NCBI GenBank assembly: GCA_003550325.1
Contig: QKWP01000276.1
Span: 144,122-208,121 of the forward strand
From: Gigaspora rosea
Taxonomy: Eukaryota > Glomeromycota > Glomeromycetes > Diversisporales > Gigasporaceae
Direction: 5' to 3'
Length of the DNA: 64,000 bases
Shown here: one piece after another, positions 1 to 11,987 of the stretch
How the letters are laid out: each line of letters begins with the position of its first letter
Numbering within the stretch: the first letter of the stretch is position 1
Notes under the pieces: model-generated
The model's input: only the letters and a program-made list of their open reading frames with translations
What the model was told of the DNA's origin: nothing
Databases searched by the model: none
Made by a program: the position numbers and the translations under genes

Positions 1-144
1 GTCAAGTATTACCAACAATAGCTCTATACTGTACATTTCAAAATGTTATACATTCATGTGATTGTATGGTACAAAAGTTATCTGTTTATTTCTAATCTTA
101 CTTAAATGAGATAGGTGGTGCGTAAGCGCCACCTGTTATGCTAG
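1..144 (+). mobile_element. Helitron 3' terminus
   Basis: The last ~32 bases look like a Helitron 3' end. A 9-bp hairpin with a GTAA loop lies at 113-134, followed six bases later by CTAG (141-144) and then T, which fits the Helitron CTRR^T rule. The body of the element would lie upstream of the window, so only its tail is seen. A similar terminus in the opposite orientation lies at 21847. Confidence 0.6.
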
Positions 145-299
145 TATTAGTAAAAAGGAAAATGCAGACCAAAGTGTCAAACAGACAAATAATAAAAACT
201 AGATATCTAAGTGTAATATTTATTTAATAAAAATTTATTTTAAATTTGTAAATTTTACTAATTTTTTTATTTTTCAGAAAATGAAATATTTTGTCACTC

Positions 300-2095
300 C
301 TACTTGCCTGCCAACTTCCGGATGATGATCGCAATATTTTGAAAAAGTTCTGTGATGCAGTTTCTGCACTTAAGTTCAACTTCTGTTCTACTTGCAAAGA
401 AAATTTCACTATTATTGTTTAGTTATAAAACAGGATTGTGTTGTAGATGCAATAAGGATAAATTAATACCCAAACAATTTTTAGCTGAAAATAATATGGA
501 CCCAGTAAATAAAACTATGTAATACAGTATATACAATAAAAAGAGTAAGATTAAAATAAATTACATTTTTTAGGAGAAAGTCCTATTGAACTTCCTCAAC
601 TTAGTCAAGTTAAAGAAATGCTTATTGTATAAATACTTCCTATATTAACTATTTATAAACTTCAAGGTAGACAGCTCGGATACCAGGAAAATTAATTAAT
701 TTTGCACAAGATATTTAAGAGTTTATTACTAAGTTACCTTGAAATCTTTCTACAATCAATACTTTAATTGTTTAAAAATCCAGAAAAGATCTTATTTCCT
801 TTCAGAAATTTAAAGTTAAATGATCAAATATTTTAACTTGGTTAAATTATCTTAAAAATAATAATTCATTTTATTTTAATATTGAAATTGATCAAGATAT
901 TCTGCAAACTCTTCTAGAAATAGTTTTATATTTAATTGATTATGCACTGTATACAATAATAATTTATTATTAAAGAGAGACCTAATAATATTATTAATGC
1001 ACCTGAAGGCCAGATTAAACATAATTTTATACCTAATTCTGTTTTTAAAGAAACTGACAAAAGAAGTATGATTGGTCATAGACTTCTTGCAGCAATAGAT
1101 CAGTGTTTACATTAGGCTTTTTCACAGAGGTTGCTCTGTACTATTTTTTGGTGACTTCAGTCAGTTGACACTAATTTTAGATCTTCCTATTTATCAATAG
1201 ATGCTTGATCAAATGATTCTCTCCAAAAGTAAGTCATGTTATATACACTCAATTTAATAAAGCATTTAAATTGAAAACAATACAATGTCAAACTTGTAAT
1301 TTTAAAGTGCAGCACATATTTTATAACTTTTTTTGTGCTTACATGATGGAAGACAATTGGCAATTGCTTAGTAATAGGATTTATTTGTTATTACTTTCAG
1401 CAGAAAAAGCTATATTCAAAAATGCATTTAGATTATTTACTAAATGGGAAAAATTTATGAGTATAATGTGTTAAAAATAAAACAATTCAATTAATCTATT
1501 GCTAAAATAAAGGCTATACATACTGGTTCAAATGCTAAAAAAGCACTTTCTGATCTAACAAATGGTCTTGAGCTTGTTTTATTCTTATCAGTTGGAGCCT
1601 GTGCAATGCTTATCACTAATCTTTGGACAAATCAAGGATTAGTTAATGGCACAATGGGTACAATCATTGATATTGTATATTAACTTAGAAGGAAGCCACC
1701 TTTATTGCCTACATTAATTCTGCTCAAGATGGACAATTATACGGGTTCAACTTTATCTATACTAAATAGTTCACGAGTAGTACTAATTCGTCCAATCAAA
1801 TACATGGGAAGTAAAATAATGAATTTTCACTCATATGCAATTTCCTTTATGCCTTGCTTGGGCAATTACGATTCATAAATTGCAAGGCTTGACATTATCA
1901 AAAACTGTAATAGATATTGGCGACAGGGAATTTGCTATAGGATCTTACATTTGTTGCAATATCAAGAGTTCGTGCTCTTACTGACCTTTTTTTTATTAGT
2001 ATTTTTTTATATAATTGATTACAAAAATTGGGGAAAAGTACACGTTTGCAACAAAGATTAGCTAAAGAACAGAGATTGCTTGCTTTATGACTTAT
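300..2095 (+). pseudogene. Decayed Helitron DUF6570 / PIF1-like helicase gene
   Basis: Six-frame reading gives scattered pieces of the RepHel-type protein known from fungal Helitrons. Around 314-520 are a cysteine pair region (FCSTCKENF), CCRCNKDK and QFLAENNMDP, matching the DUF6570 domain. From 590 to 900 similar pieces follow (EMLIV, KLQGRQLGY, IDQDILQTL). From about 1110 PIF1 helicase motifs appear: RGCSVLFFGDFSQL (Walker B region), then GACAMLITNLWTNQGLVNGT and, near 1960, VAISRVRAL. The Rep nuclease and helicase motif I are missing between the two parts, so this is an internal deletion derivative with many stops and frameshifts. The family match is from recall of Rhizophagus Helitron proteins. 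Confidence 0.7.
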
Positions 2096-3471
2096 GAATT
2101 ACTTATGTCTGTTCGTATATGTACTAGTTAATGTAACCATATAGAATTGTTGTTTAAATTAACACATTCTACTTTTAATGTGTTGGATTTTATTATCTAT
2201 TATACTAATAATGTTAGATAAGCTACAGTACTAATTTTACAATTTAGAACCTAATACATAAGGCTCCAGCCCTACCAAACAGCATGCCATTTTACTAGTG
2301 ATAAATTTTTTTCTTAACTACATTATAATACCTTTTTTTTGCCTTATAATTTATAAAAAAAACAACTTTGAATTTTATGTTTCTTTGATTTAATGATTGG
2401 CAATGTATGAAGTGACTAATTTTATTTAGCATAATATTTTCGATCATTATTTCTAACTGCACTGTGATATTATTGCAAAACAGAACGGTCATTAACTTAA
2501 TATATTTATTATCATTGTAAAAATTAAGGATGACAAACAAATAAATTAATAAACAAATAAAAATTGGTTTAAACCAGTAGGGCATTGTAATTGTGACAGT
2601 TGATAGTTGCTGATGTTTGAAACTCAAACTACTATATCAGATGGATAAAGTTATATTATTTTTAAGTACATATGTCATGCAATAACTCACATTATCAAAA
2701 ACCATTTGACTGAAAAATCATATTTGGAATATTGTTTTAAAACACTTATATCCCTAGCAAAATTTCGTGGCTGAATTTTAATATGAAAATTTAAAATTTT
2801 TGGATGCACTTTTTAGTTTAAGATTCAGATACATTAGAATGAGCATACCTGGAATACAGACTAAAAATAGTTTATTAAAAGGACTGATGATTATTCGGTG
2901 GCTTTCATAAATGGCTTGATTTATTTGAAAAAAAACATTTTACTGGTAGTTAATTATAATAATCTAATAACTAGGACATGACCATGTAGCAGATTTCTGC
3001 CTGAATTAATAATACACCTTTACTTAATAGTAAGCTTATTCAAAATAAATTTTCCTTTTCTTGTTAATAAATATAGACAAATGACTTCTTTTGGATTGAA
3101 TGACAAATGGCCTGTTCTATATAAAAAAATTTTTTTTAGAGTATTAACATTATATTTCATACATATCCACAAAAATTGTAAAAATAAAACCTACTTTTTA
3201 TATTGGCGATTTTTGTTATTTGAGAAAATTGTTATTCATTAAAAATAAATTTGTTATGTATACTATAATACATATATGTTGTAATGTCATATATCAAGAT
3301 ATAAATAAGATGAACACAAAATTCATTGGTCAAAAATTCCAGAGTAGGAATCAATTTTTAGAGTGCATTACCTAAAATTATAAATATATACATACTGTAC
3401 TAGTCAGTCATACGATTTGTCACACAGATCTTGGGAGTAAATTTTTTCTATGAAATTTGAGTGATTGACAC
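2096..3471. other. Noncoding, A+T-rich
   Basis: No convincing gene. The open frame at 2295-2627 on the minus strand has low-complexity composition and no recognisable domain. CTAG occurs near 2296 downstream of the helicase relic, but no hairpin precedes it, so it was not called a Helitron end. Confidence 0.5.
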
Positions 3472-3932
3472 CATATAGGCTGATTTATGGAATTGCCAAT
3501 AACTTATGATATACTAATCTATTTTTGAATAATTTTATCACCAAAATGTTGGTCTCGATGAGACGGTTCTAATGAATCCAAAATCATCAAAATCCAATCA
3601 CAGGATCCCAAGATAATTAAGTTTTGTATAATTTTACTATTAACTTTTACTATGTAGACAATCAACGTATGGATTGGTTTTACTATGTAGACAATCAACG
3701 TATGGATTGGTTTTCATATATGAAAACCAATCCATACGTTGATTATCTACATAGTAAAAGTTAATATAAAATTATACAAAATCTTAATTATCTTGGGATC
3801 CTGTGATTGGATTTTGATGATTTTGGATTCATTAGAACCGTCCCATTGTGACCAACATTTTGGTAATAAAATTATTCAAAAATAGATTAGTATATCAAAA
3901 GTTATTGGCAATTCCATAAATCAGCCCATATG
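3472..3932. mobile_element. Foldback MITE (family 1, copy 1)
   Basis: A 461-bp near-complete inverted repeat. Both ends read CATAT(A/G)GGCTGATTTATGG going inward, and the arms stay paired almost to the centre (around 3715). The left arm alone carries a 33-bp direct duplication (3646-3712, core GTAGACAATCAACGTATGG). The arms contain GGATCC(T)GTGATTGGATTTTG and CGATGAGACGGTTCTAATG blocks also found in the element at 16570. No coding capacity. Confidence 0.75.
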
Positions 3933-5166
3933 CTTATAATAATAAATTAGGTAGCTATGCGATGCTGTCATGCAAAACCAGAAACGGGAAAATTATTTAA
4001 GGATGGGTATAGTCTGGGGTCATTAATATAGTAATTAGTTAGTTTGATATATACTATGAATATTGTTGTTTACTTCTCATATGGTTATAATATATATATA
4101 TATATTTTGAATGAAACCTGTATTTTTTAGCATATATGTATGTACAGTAGCCAACAAAAGTAATGCCTGATTTTTGCTCAAAATGGAAATTTTTTATTAA
4201 TATAATTTTGGCCGCATATACATCAATTTTTTATTAATAATTTAATACATTATTGAATGCACGTGTGCATTCAATATTATTCGATTCTTCGTGTTGGGCC
4301 CAAACCCACCTAAAGAACGAATGCATTTAAGTTTTTGTATCCTTTTTAAAAATGGTTTTAAGATCATTTAAACCTTTTTAAAGGCTTTTAAACTTTTGAA
4401 TATTATTTTTTAATGCTTTGAAATTCGTTTTTAATAAGTTTAGGTCAGGGGTCTTCCTTTATTTACATTATAATTCAATTTTTTTGATTTTAACACATTT
4501 TGTAGCTTTTCTAATAATACAAAAACAATAATTATCACATAAAAAACTTATATTTACTTTGAATAATAAAAATAAAACACAAAACAGAAAAATATAGTCT
4601 TTAAGAACTTATTAATATAAAAATTTTTATTATTTTTTTATTAGAATTTGAATTAAATATTAACGAACTTTTAATTATACCTGTGAACCACCCTCAAGCC
4701 ATTACCAAGCCTTATCTACCCCTAAAACTCAACACCAACTATCTATTTTCTTTTTTTCATTGTTTAATATTATACTCTAATATTCCAGGTTTACTTGCTT
4801 GCTTCTCTTTTTGTTTCGTCAAAAAAAGCCACACCTTTACTCATATACATTTCTATCCTTTTTTTTTAATATTAAATTTAATATATAGTTATATTATAAT
4901 TTCTAAAATATGAGCTTTTATTGCCACAAAAATTTAAATCACAAAACAATAAAGACCTAAACTATAAACAACAAACCGTATAAGCCCCAGATCATAGTTG
5001 GAGTCGTGCAATGGCATGTATCATTCCTTTATTGCTTTTTTCATAATACACTTTTTTTTGCTTCTTGAGGACCAAGAAACGTCTAAACAATGATAAAACT
5101 TTTAATTTTTTAGTTCTTTTGTAACGTTTAAGAAGCTATTAACTTAATGTATAGGGGTGTCGTATT

Positions 5167-5182
5167 GCTTGTGTAGTTTACT
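5167..5182. repeat. LINE target-site duplication, left copy
   Basis: GCTTGTGTAGTTTACT, identical to 11466-11481. It directly precedes the poly-T that marks the LINE 3' end. Confidence 0.9.
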
Positions 5183-6339
5183 TTTTTTTTTTTTTGGTGT
5201 TAAGGTGAGGTTTTGCCTCTGTCTTTATTAATACTTTGAGAATAAAACCTCTAGAGTTTTATGAATTACAAATTATATTTACAAGAATCAAGACTCAGAC
5301 TGTAAATAGTAATACTACTTAGCTAATCTACAACCTAAATCTACTAGAGTGGTTAAAACTTACCTAGATTTGGATATGTAAAATAGAGTTTGTTGGGGTA
5401 CTAAAATTGATCTAGTTGTCTAACCAAATTTCAATTTTACGAATTGCGAGTTCAACAGGAGAGCACCTGTTGTTAATATCATTGTGTTGCTAATCAGGCA
5501 TGCCACAGATACAACTATAAGTATAGAGTACAGGTATAGGATAATTGAGTACTTGTGGAATGGTATGTAGTATATTGTGGTTGAATATTATTAGTTTTCT
5601 TCTAGTCTGCTAATTTTGTGCAATAAGGTTTCCATAATTGATTATGTATATTTTGTGATATTTTAGATAGTAAAGTAATAGTAAGTTGTATTGCAATTTT
5701 GGTAGAAGTGTTAGTTTGAGTAATAGTATTAATAATTGGTATAGGGATAAAACCTTGTAATGTTGAATAAATTGAAGAAGAGATAGAAGTTGGTAGTTGT
5801 ATAAAAGAGAGACAATAATGATGGATTAAGTTATAATGTAGTGCAGATAGTTCTGTAACTAGATATCTAACACTTGTTGTGTAAAAGTATCTTTTATTGC
5901 TTGTTGAATAATAGAAAGCAATATGTTGTTATTGGGACAAATTAACTAATAGAATTTTGTTTGTGTTTGTTACAGGTAATACATGAGTTGTTGTTAAATA
6001 TAGTAGGGTAGAGGTAGTGTAAATGTGCCAGAGTAGGTAAAATATTGAGAAGGTTTTTAATGCGAAATGTTTTGGAATTGCTTAGTTGAAAGTTAGTATA
6101 GTTGTATGATCTTTTATGATTGTTGTTTAGGAAAAGCCATGTAGCATTCCAATCAATTTGGTGTGATATTGGTATAATGGTTTCTATACGGTGTTGAGAT
6201 AACCATATTGAAATTGTATGAGCATTACAGATATTTTTAATTGTGCATCAAGTAGGTTGTTCTATGTAGTATTGTTTATATTAAAGTGCAAATGAAGGAT
6301 TGTAGATATTGTTGTAGTTAAGTAAAAGGACAGGTGCTG

Positions 6340-6790
6340 ATGAATGTTGTTGTGCTAAGTTATTAGCTATATTATTGTATATATTATCACTATGTGCTCT
6401 TACTTTGTGTAAATGTGGTTGTATGAATAAGATTTGATAAGATTAAGAAGTATGCGCCAAATTGGCCAGTAGTTGTAAGAAAGATTTTGTGAGCAGATAG
6501 TGGTTTAGATGCAAGCTTAAAATATTTGGAGATAATTGATTGTGAATCTGTATAAATATGGATAGTACTATGCCGTGGCATGTACTAATAGCAGAGAGTA
6601 TTGACACTAGCTCAGTTTTGTATAATGATGGCCAAAATTGAATTTGGGCTGTAAAATTTTGGATTGTTTGGTTATTAGCAATTTGTGTCCATCCAATGCC
6701 CATAGAGCATTGCTCTGTTGAAATATTTTTAACTGATCCATCAGTATAGAATATAAATTCAGATTGAGTAGAGTTAGTTAAAGCAAGTTG
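6340..6790 (-). pseudogene. LINE RNase H domain
   Basis: Read on the minus strand from about 6770: EFIFYTDGSVKN, then MGIGWTQ, LYKTELVSILSAI, IYTDSQSII and HKVRAHSDNIYNNIANNLA. These match RNase H motifs with the catalytic acids in FYTDG, KTEL and YTDS. The last acidic position (usually D in ADxLA) reads N. The domain lies downstream of the reverse transcriptase, as in RNase H-bearing LINEs. It is split over at least two frames. Confidence 0.8.
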
Positions 6791-8239
6791 GTATAGTAGC
6801 TTGGAGGCTTAGTTTGTAGTAAATATTTTATAAATTGGATTATTATATATTGGAATGGTGGTGATGGAATGTAGCTTGGATTATGAAGAACAATTGAATA
6901 TAAAAGATCAAGTTAATTTGCAGGAAGGTTTAGTTTGTTGGAGGATGAAGTATAGTTTTTCTTCCTAGAAATTTGGTTGATAGAGTAGCAGAAATATTAA
7001 AGGTACAATAATTTTGAATACGAAAGGAATTAAAGTTGCATCCCAAGCTAGGTGTACAGGTAATATCTGGTGCAGGATATAGTTCTGTATGCTGGTATTT
7101 GAAGTTTGGTAGCCAGTGTGCATGGCCTGAATTATACTTTTAATTTTGCCTGTAATTGAAATAGTATTAGAATCTGAGTTGAATCTACAGGCTTTACCAA
7201 TAATAATATTGTTATCAAGATATGTAATTAGCCAAGTATTAGATTTAGTAGTATAATGGCCAGTATTAAAAGCTAGAGAGTTAACTGAAGGTAGTTGTAA
7301 GTTTGACTGTATAGTTAGAGTAGTATAATTAGCCAAAATAGTATTTTCCAATAAAGAAAACCATTTTGGCTGTTTACCAGTTGGTAAATAATTTACTCTT
7401 GGTAAGATGTATTGCCAAGCTAGAAGTATAGAATTGTCAGCTGAAGTTAGTTGTTCTATGTACAAAACTTTTTTTCCGTAATTGTTGTTTGAACATTGAA
7501 TAAAGTGAATGTGTATTGAAAATATCTTCTAATAGTTTGTAAGGGTAGTAAATAGTATGTGGTAATGAAAGATTGGGGTTGATAGTAATTATAAGATTTA
7601 GATGTCTTAATAGTTGTATAATTTTAAAAGTTGTAGTATGTTTGTTGGGTCCATCAATTATTGGGTTAGGGTGTGCAAGAATATTAATAGTAGACCAAAG
7701 ATTGTTTTGTAGTTGTTGCAGTCTAATATGTGTGCTTGTACCAAGAAGATCTTGGTTATTAAGTCTAGTAAGAAAATTAGAGATATGATGCTGAAGTTGA
7801 ATATTCCAGATATTTTTGATAGCATATATATTATGGTTAAGAATGGTACTATTAGGTGTTGTTCAGAGAGTTTGGCTTTGTGTTTTGCAATTGTTAAATA
7901 TTTGGACAAGATTTTGTTGCATGTAGTTTGTGAAAGAACTATATTGTGAATGCAATATTCTAAAATAGGTAATAATACAGTATTAATAATAATATAAGTA
8001 GCCTGTTTGTCCGTAATTTGTTTAGTTTGTAATATATTGGTCAAGTCAAAAATTTCTTGAAGGATTAGTTTAGATTGTATATTATACTTAAGATTTGCTG
8101 TGAACCAGCATCCTAAAAATTTAAAAGGCACATTTGGTGGCTGAGCAGAAATAGTAGAGTTCATAAAGGTAATTGTAGTACATGTTTAGTATTAGATGTG
8201 AGTATAGATTTTTGCAGGTTAACTTGTATTTGTGCTATT

Positions 8240-9584
8240 GTGTAAAAGGATTCAGCTGTTTGTAAATTTGTTGCAATTGTTGAAAATATTGGGCAAGCCA
8301 TAGGGTATCATCCATATATGCTAAGACTGATGCTGAAATTTGCATTTTATGTAAGTTAGGTTGTAGTATATGAAATGTTCAGATAGTTGAGGTTGTATAT
8401 TCTATATAGGATGTAGATATTTTATGGATAAGAGGATCATAATAGATGTGCCAAAAGAGTGGGGTAATTGTTTCTTCTTGATCTATTCCATTTTGAACAG
8501 GGTAAGGTGGTGTAAGTCCAAAGTTTGTTATGACTTGGTTAGAGTGATTAGTAAGGAGGTCAGTAAGAATTTGAATAAGCTGGGATGGCATTTGGATTCT
8601 ATAGAGTGCTTTAGTAAAAAGGTCTAAGTTTACAGAATTATAAGCTTTGCTCATATTCTGTAATAGTATCCATATTTCCTGTTTGTTGCATGTAGCATCC
8701 TCAATAAAGTTATTAAGTATATGAATAGGAATGTTAGTACTATTGCCAGATAAAGCAATATAGTTATGAGGATTTAAGATTTTGTGTTTTGTAAATATGC
8801 TATTGAGACGATTGGTAAGAATTTTAGTATAGACTTTTTTAATATGTTCAATGAGGCTAATAGGTCGAGTATTGTGTAGGTTGCCATTAAATGTTTGTTT
8901 TTTTGAAATTGGAAATATGCGACCATCTTTCCATTGTTTGGGAATATGTCCAGTAGATAAGCATTTTTTAAAAAGAGTGGTAATAGCTGATATTGCGTTA
9001 GAACCAATATATTTTAGCATTTCATAGCTAATTCCAGATGGTCCACATGTCTTGTTATTAGGTAGTTGATTAATGGTACATGTTATTTCTTCTAATGTTA
9101 TAGAATCAAGTGCAGTTAAGTACCATTGAGGGTTTACAGATTGTAGTGATAAGTAGTTATTGTACCATTGCTGATTGAAGATTTCTTGGTTATAAGACCG
9201 GTATGAAGTCCATTGTTGAAAGTGTTGTTGTATATGGTTCTTAATTTGTGTAGGGTCTGTAATTAGATCATTGTTTGTTTTGATATTATCAAAATAAACA
9301 GAATCTGTATGGTGGTTAAGAATGCTATTAATCATTTTGGTAGGGTTGGTAAGAAGTTTATCACATCTGTTAGAAATAGCAGTATTGATATGTTCTCTTA
9401 GGAATTTTGCATTTTCAAGATTGCGAGCATTATATAAAGTTTTCCAAATCTGTTTTGTATCTAAAATCCATTGTGCTAAGTATTGTTTGTTAGAGGGTGG
9501 GAGATTAATTTGAAGCTTGTGTTTTTGGTTAATATATTGAATTTTGTTATTAAGATCAGATGGAATAGGCATGTTATTATGCAT
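8240..9584 (-). pseudogene. LINE reverse transcriptase domain
   Basis: A 401-residue open frame (9584-8379) contains RT landmarks: NNKTCGPSGISYEMLKYIG, the block HIPKQWKDGRIFPISKK, RPISLIEHIKKVYTKIL, LLQNMSKAYNSVN (motif A, with N where D is expected) and NGIDQEETITPLFWHIYYDP (motif B). Motif C follows in another frame at about 8320-8290 as LAYMDDTLWLAQ, so the YxDD box survives. The substitution at motif A and the frame break make this copy inactive. Confidence 0.9.
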
Positions 9585-9789
9585 AAGGTTTTTAGTTTGA
9601 TATATAATACTGCCAATTGTTTTAAGATCATTGTGCAGCTCTGTTGCCTTGGGTGTGAATGTGTGATAAAAGTTGCGGACTATGAATTTTTTGTTAGGGA
9701 TGATCTGAACTGCTGCCTGAATGATACTAGTTTGAATTTGATGCCATAACTTTTCTAAAGAGCTATCAGTATAGGAGGTAGTAGGTATA

Positions 9790-10620
9790 TTATAGGTACT
9801 TAAGATTGTGATTGATTTGGTTTAAAAATTCTTCCCAAGTTTCTTTGGTTATTGCTTTGTAATTAAAGACTCTGCGTTTGCTTCTAGTTTTGTGTTGAAG
9901 TTTGTTAGATAGAGCAAAAGAAAAAACCCATTGAGAAAGCAAGATTAAATGATCACTATTAGTAGATGTGATTGAACTATAAGTTGAAAATTTTGTTAGA
10001 AAAGGAATTATTGAATCATGAGCCCAAATATAGTCAATTCTACTAGAGTATCGACTACTTGTCCAAGTGTGTTCCAAGTTATTTGTATAATCAGCAAGGT
10101 CATATATATTATTGTTGTAAAGGAAAGAAAAGATTTGAGTTTTGGCTATATTAGATGTTGAGAAAGTAAATGATGCATTAAAGTCTCCTAATAGGATGAA
10201 TATTGGATGATAAAGCTTGCTAGATCCATTGAATTGTAGCCTGTTGAGTATTATTTCTATAGATTTGATTTGTGAATGAGAGATATATAGAGATAATTCT
10301 AAATTTAAAGTCATGTTTAAAATAAAGATCAATAGCAATGGCACCTCCAGGATGGCTTAGTTTTTATAAACATGAGATTTGATAGAGTTGTGTAGCATAA
10401 TTGCAGTACCCTCTGCAGAGTTGTCTAAACTAGACCAGTAATAGGTAAAGTGATTTGTGTTAAGAAATTTGTTAGATTTGTTAGATGAAATTTTGGTCTC
10501 TGTAATACCAGTAATGTGTAAGTTATGCTTTAAACAGTATTCCTCCCAAAGTTGCTGCTTGGTAATTGTATTGTAACCCTGAACATTGTGGGTAGCGATA
10601 TTAAGTTGTAGAGTATGGTT
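9790..10620 (-). pseudogene. LINE AP-type endonuclease domain
   Basis: Pieces in two frames: HNVQGYN and ITETK (about 10605-10480), then HPIFILLGDFNAS, SSRIDYIWAHDS and TSTNSDHLIL (10344-9790). GDFNA, RIDYIW and SDH are the classical endonuclease/exonuclease/phosphatase motifs. A frame change separates the first and second parts. Confidence 0.85.
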
Positions 10621-10765
10621 GTTTTTGATATATAGTTGTTATTAGTTATTGGATGGTTATTGTTTGCTGTATGGTTATTAGTAATTACTGATTTCTCTGT
10701 TATTTCTGATTCTGTATAGAACTCAGAAGGACATACTGGTATAGATAGGGAGTTGGTATTTGTAG

Positions 10766-11465
10766 TTAGTGAGCTATCACTAGGTGGTGGAGTAGTAAAA
10801 GGTATGGGGTAAAAGAAGTCATCAATAGAAGTGGTAATTGAAAATAGTTGTTATTACTGGAGTTCAAGTCAGAACTGGTAAATGATTTGAGTTCGAGTTT
10901 GTAAAAACAATATAAATCATCAAAGGGTGAAAAGAAGTGGCCTGGCAAGAAATTCTCATATGGCAAATAAATATGTGCTTCCATAAAGTAGTAGCTAATT
11001 CGTGGGTGAGGTTTAATTGAAATTCTAATATATTGATTAGAGTAGTACATAGGGTAGTTTTTTTGGATATATTCTAAAAATGATCCTACAGTTTGTGGTG
11101 AGGTAAGTGTTTGTAATCTGTGGTGATAAAGGAATTTGTTATAACATGCTAGTGGATTGTATATTTCAGAAATATCCGAGTGTAGGTTTGTAGAAATTTC
11201 TTCTGCCAAAGAATTTGTATTGGAATTAGTAGTAGTAGTATCAGTTTTGTCTGGTAGCAATTCATCATCAGGATAAGTTGGTATTAAATTGTTGTTAATA
11301 TTAGAAGGTAATATCTCAGAGAGAGATGATGATATGGATTCTGAGATATTTGGTGTGTTGTCTTCTACGGCGCTCACCGTATGCCCAGCTTGCATAGCTC
11401 CACAAGATTCAGAAGTTCTCTGATTAAACGTTAGAAAACTGTCATTATCTGAATCTTCTGGGTAG
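10766..11465 (-). pseudogene. LINE N-terminal region
   Basis: An open frame from the 5' junction, rich in Ser, Asn and acidic residues (VSAVEDNTPN, YPDDELLPDKTD), then a more ordered block (YNKFLYHHRLQTL, VGSFLEYIQKNYPMYY, RISYYFMEAHIYLPYENFL). The first ATG is at 11395, but the same frame continues upstream (YPEDSDNDSFLTF) to the insertion junction. No domain is recognised. It precedes the endonuclease and is therefore ORF1-like or the N-terminus of a single long protein. Confidence 0.6.
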
Positions 11466-11481
11466 CTTGTGTAGTTTACTA
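11466..11481. repeat. LINE target-site duplication, right copy
   Basis: GCTTGTGTAGTTTACT, identical to 5167-5182. Confidence 0.9.
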
Positions 11482-11987
11482 AGTGGTTTCTTTTGGTATA
11501 AAATAAGAGTATTTTCTTACTTTTTGCAGGCTATTAGGTGTGCAACATCTTATATTAGATTTACGGTTTTTTTTATCCTAGTGCTTATTCAGAAGTCAAA
11601 AACAAAAAGTAACAAAAAAATTTTGCCTTGGGAAATGTTAAAAAGGGGTAAGCACAGCCATGTTTTTGCTCACATGCTTTGATATGCAGATCAGGTGGTA
11701 CTTTTTTGGCTACTGTACATGCTTTGTAACAAATGCTTATAACAAATTAATTTTTTTGAATTACTTGAATTGCTGAATTTGGTATAGTGCTTACCATAGA
11801 TATTTTTGTCAGCAATACAATTAAGTTATTGTTAAATGATTGGCATCTACCTTAACATATTGGGTTAAAAACTTGTATAACCGGTGGTCATGATTTTGCA
11901 ACTTTGCCATTTTTTTTATCAAATTTTTAAATATACTAGTATTCTTGCACGTCTTTATGGATATGCAGTAAAAATAATTATTACTGT

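Larger units (their letters stand above)
5183..11465 (-). mobile_element. LINE (non-LTR retrotransposon) with APE endonuclease, RT and RNase H
   Basis: A minus-strand LINE of 6.28 kb. It ends in a poly(A) tail (poly-T on + at 5182-5195) and is flanked by identical 16-bp target duplications, GCTTGTGTAGTTTACT, at 5167-5182 and 11466-11481. In order from the 5' end (right) it carries an N-terminal region, AP-type endonuclease, reverse transcriptase with a YMDD box, RNase H and a C-terminal CxxC segment. Reading is interrupted in several frames, so this copy is dead. The N-terminal frame is open right up to the junction at 11465 without a start codon, suggesting slight 5' truncation. APE plus RNase H places it with I/Tad-like LINEs. 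Confidence 0.9.
4145..11715 (-). mobile_element. Tc1/mariner-like element split by a LINE
   Basis: The outer ends are inverted repeats: CAGTAGCCAACAAAAGTA at 4145 and CAGTAGCCAAAAAAGTA (reverse strand) ending at 11715, both followed by CCTGAT-like bases and flanked by TA. Without the LINE and one target-duplication copy the element is about 1.27 kb, a normal Tc1/mariner size. A possible minus-strand transposase remnant (VMA.GWFTG, compare VMVWGCF of Tc1 transposases) lies near 4690, but the reading is badly decayed. An 11-bp stem palindrome (ATTGAATGCAC) lies at about 4253-4276. Confidence 0.6.

Noticed and set aside
2295-2627. 110-residue minus-strand protein
   Set aside because: A/T-driven frame without motif or homologous copy in the window.
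7573-9749. Plus-strand frames across the LINE
   Set aside because: Shadows of the minus-strand reverse transcriptase and endonuclease region.
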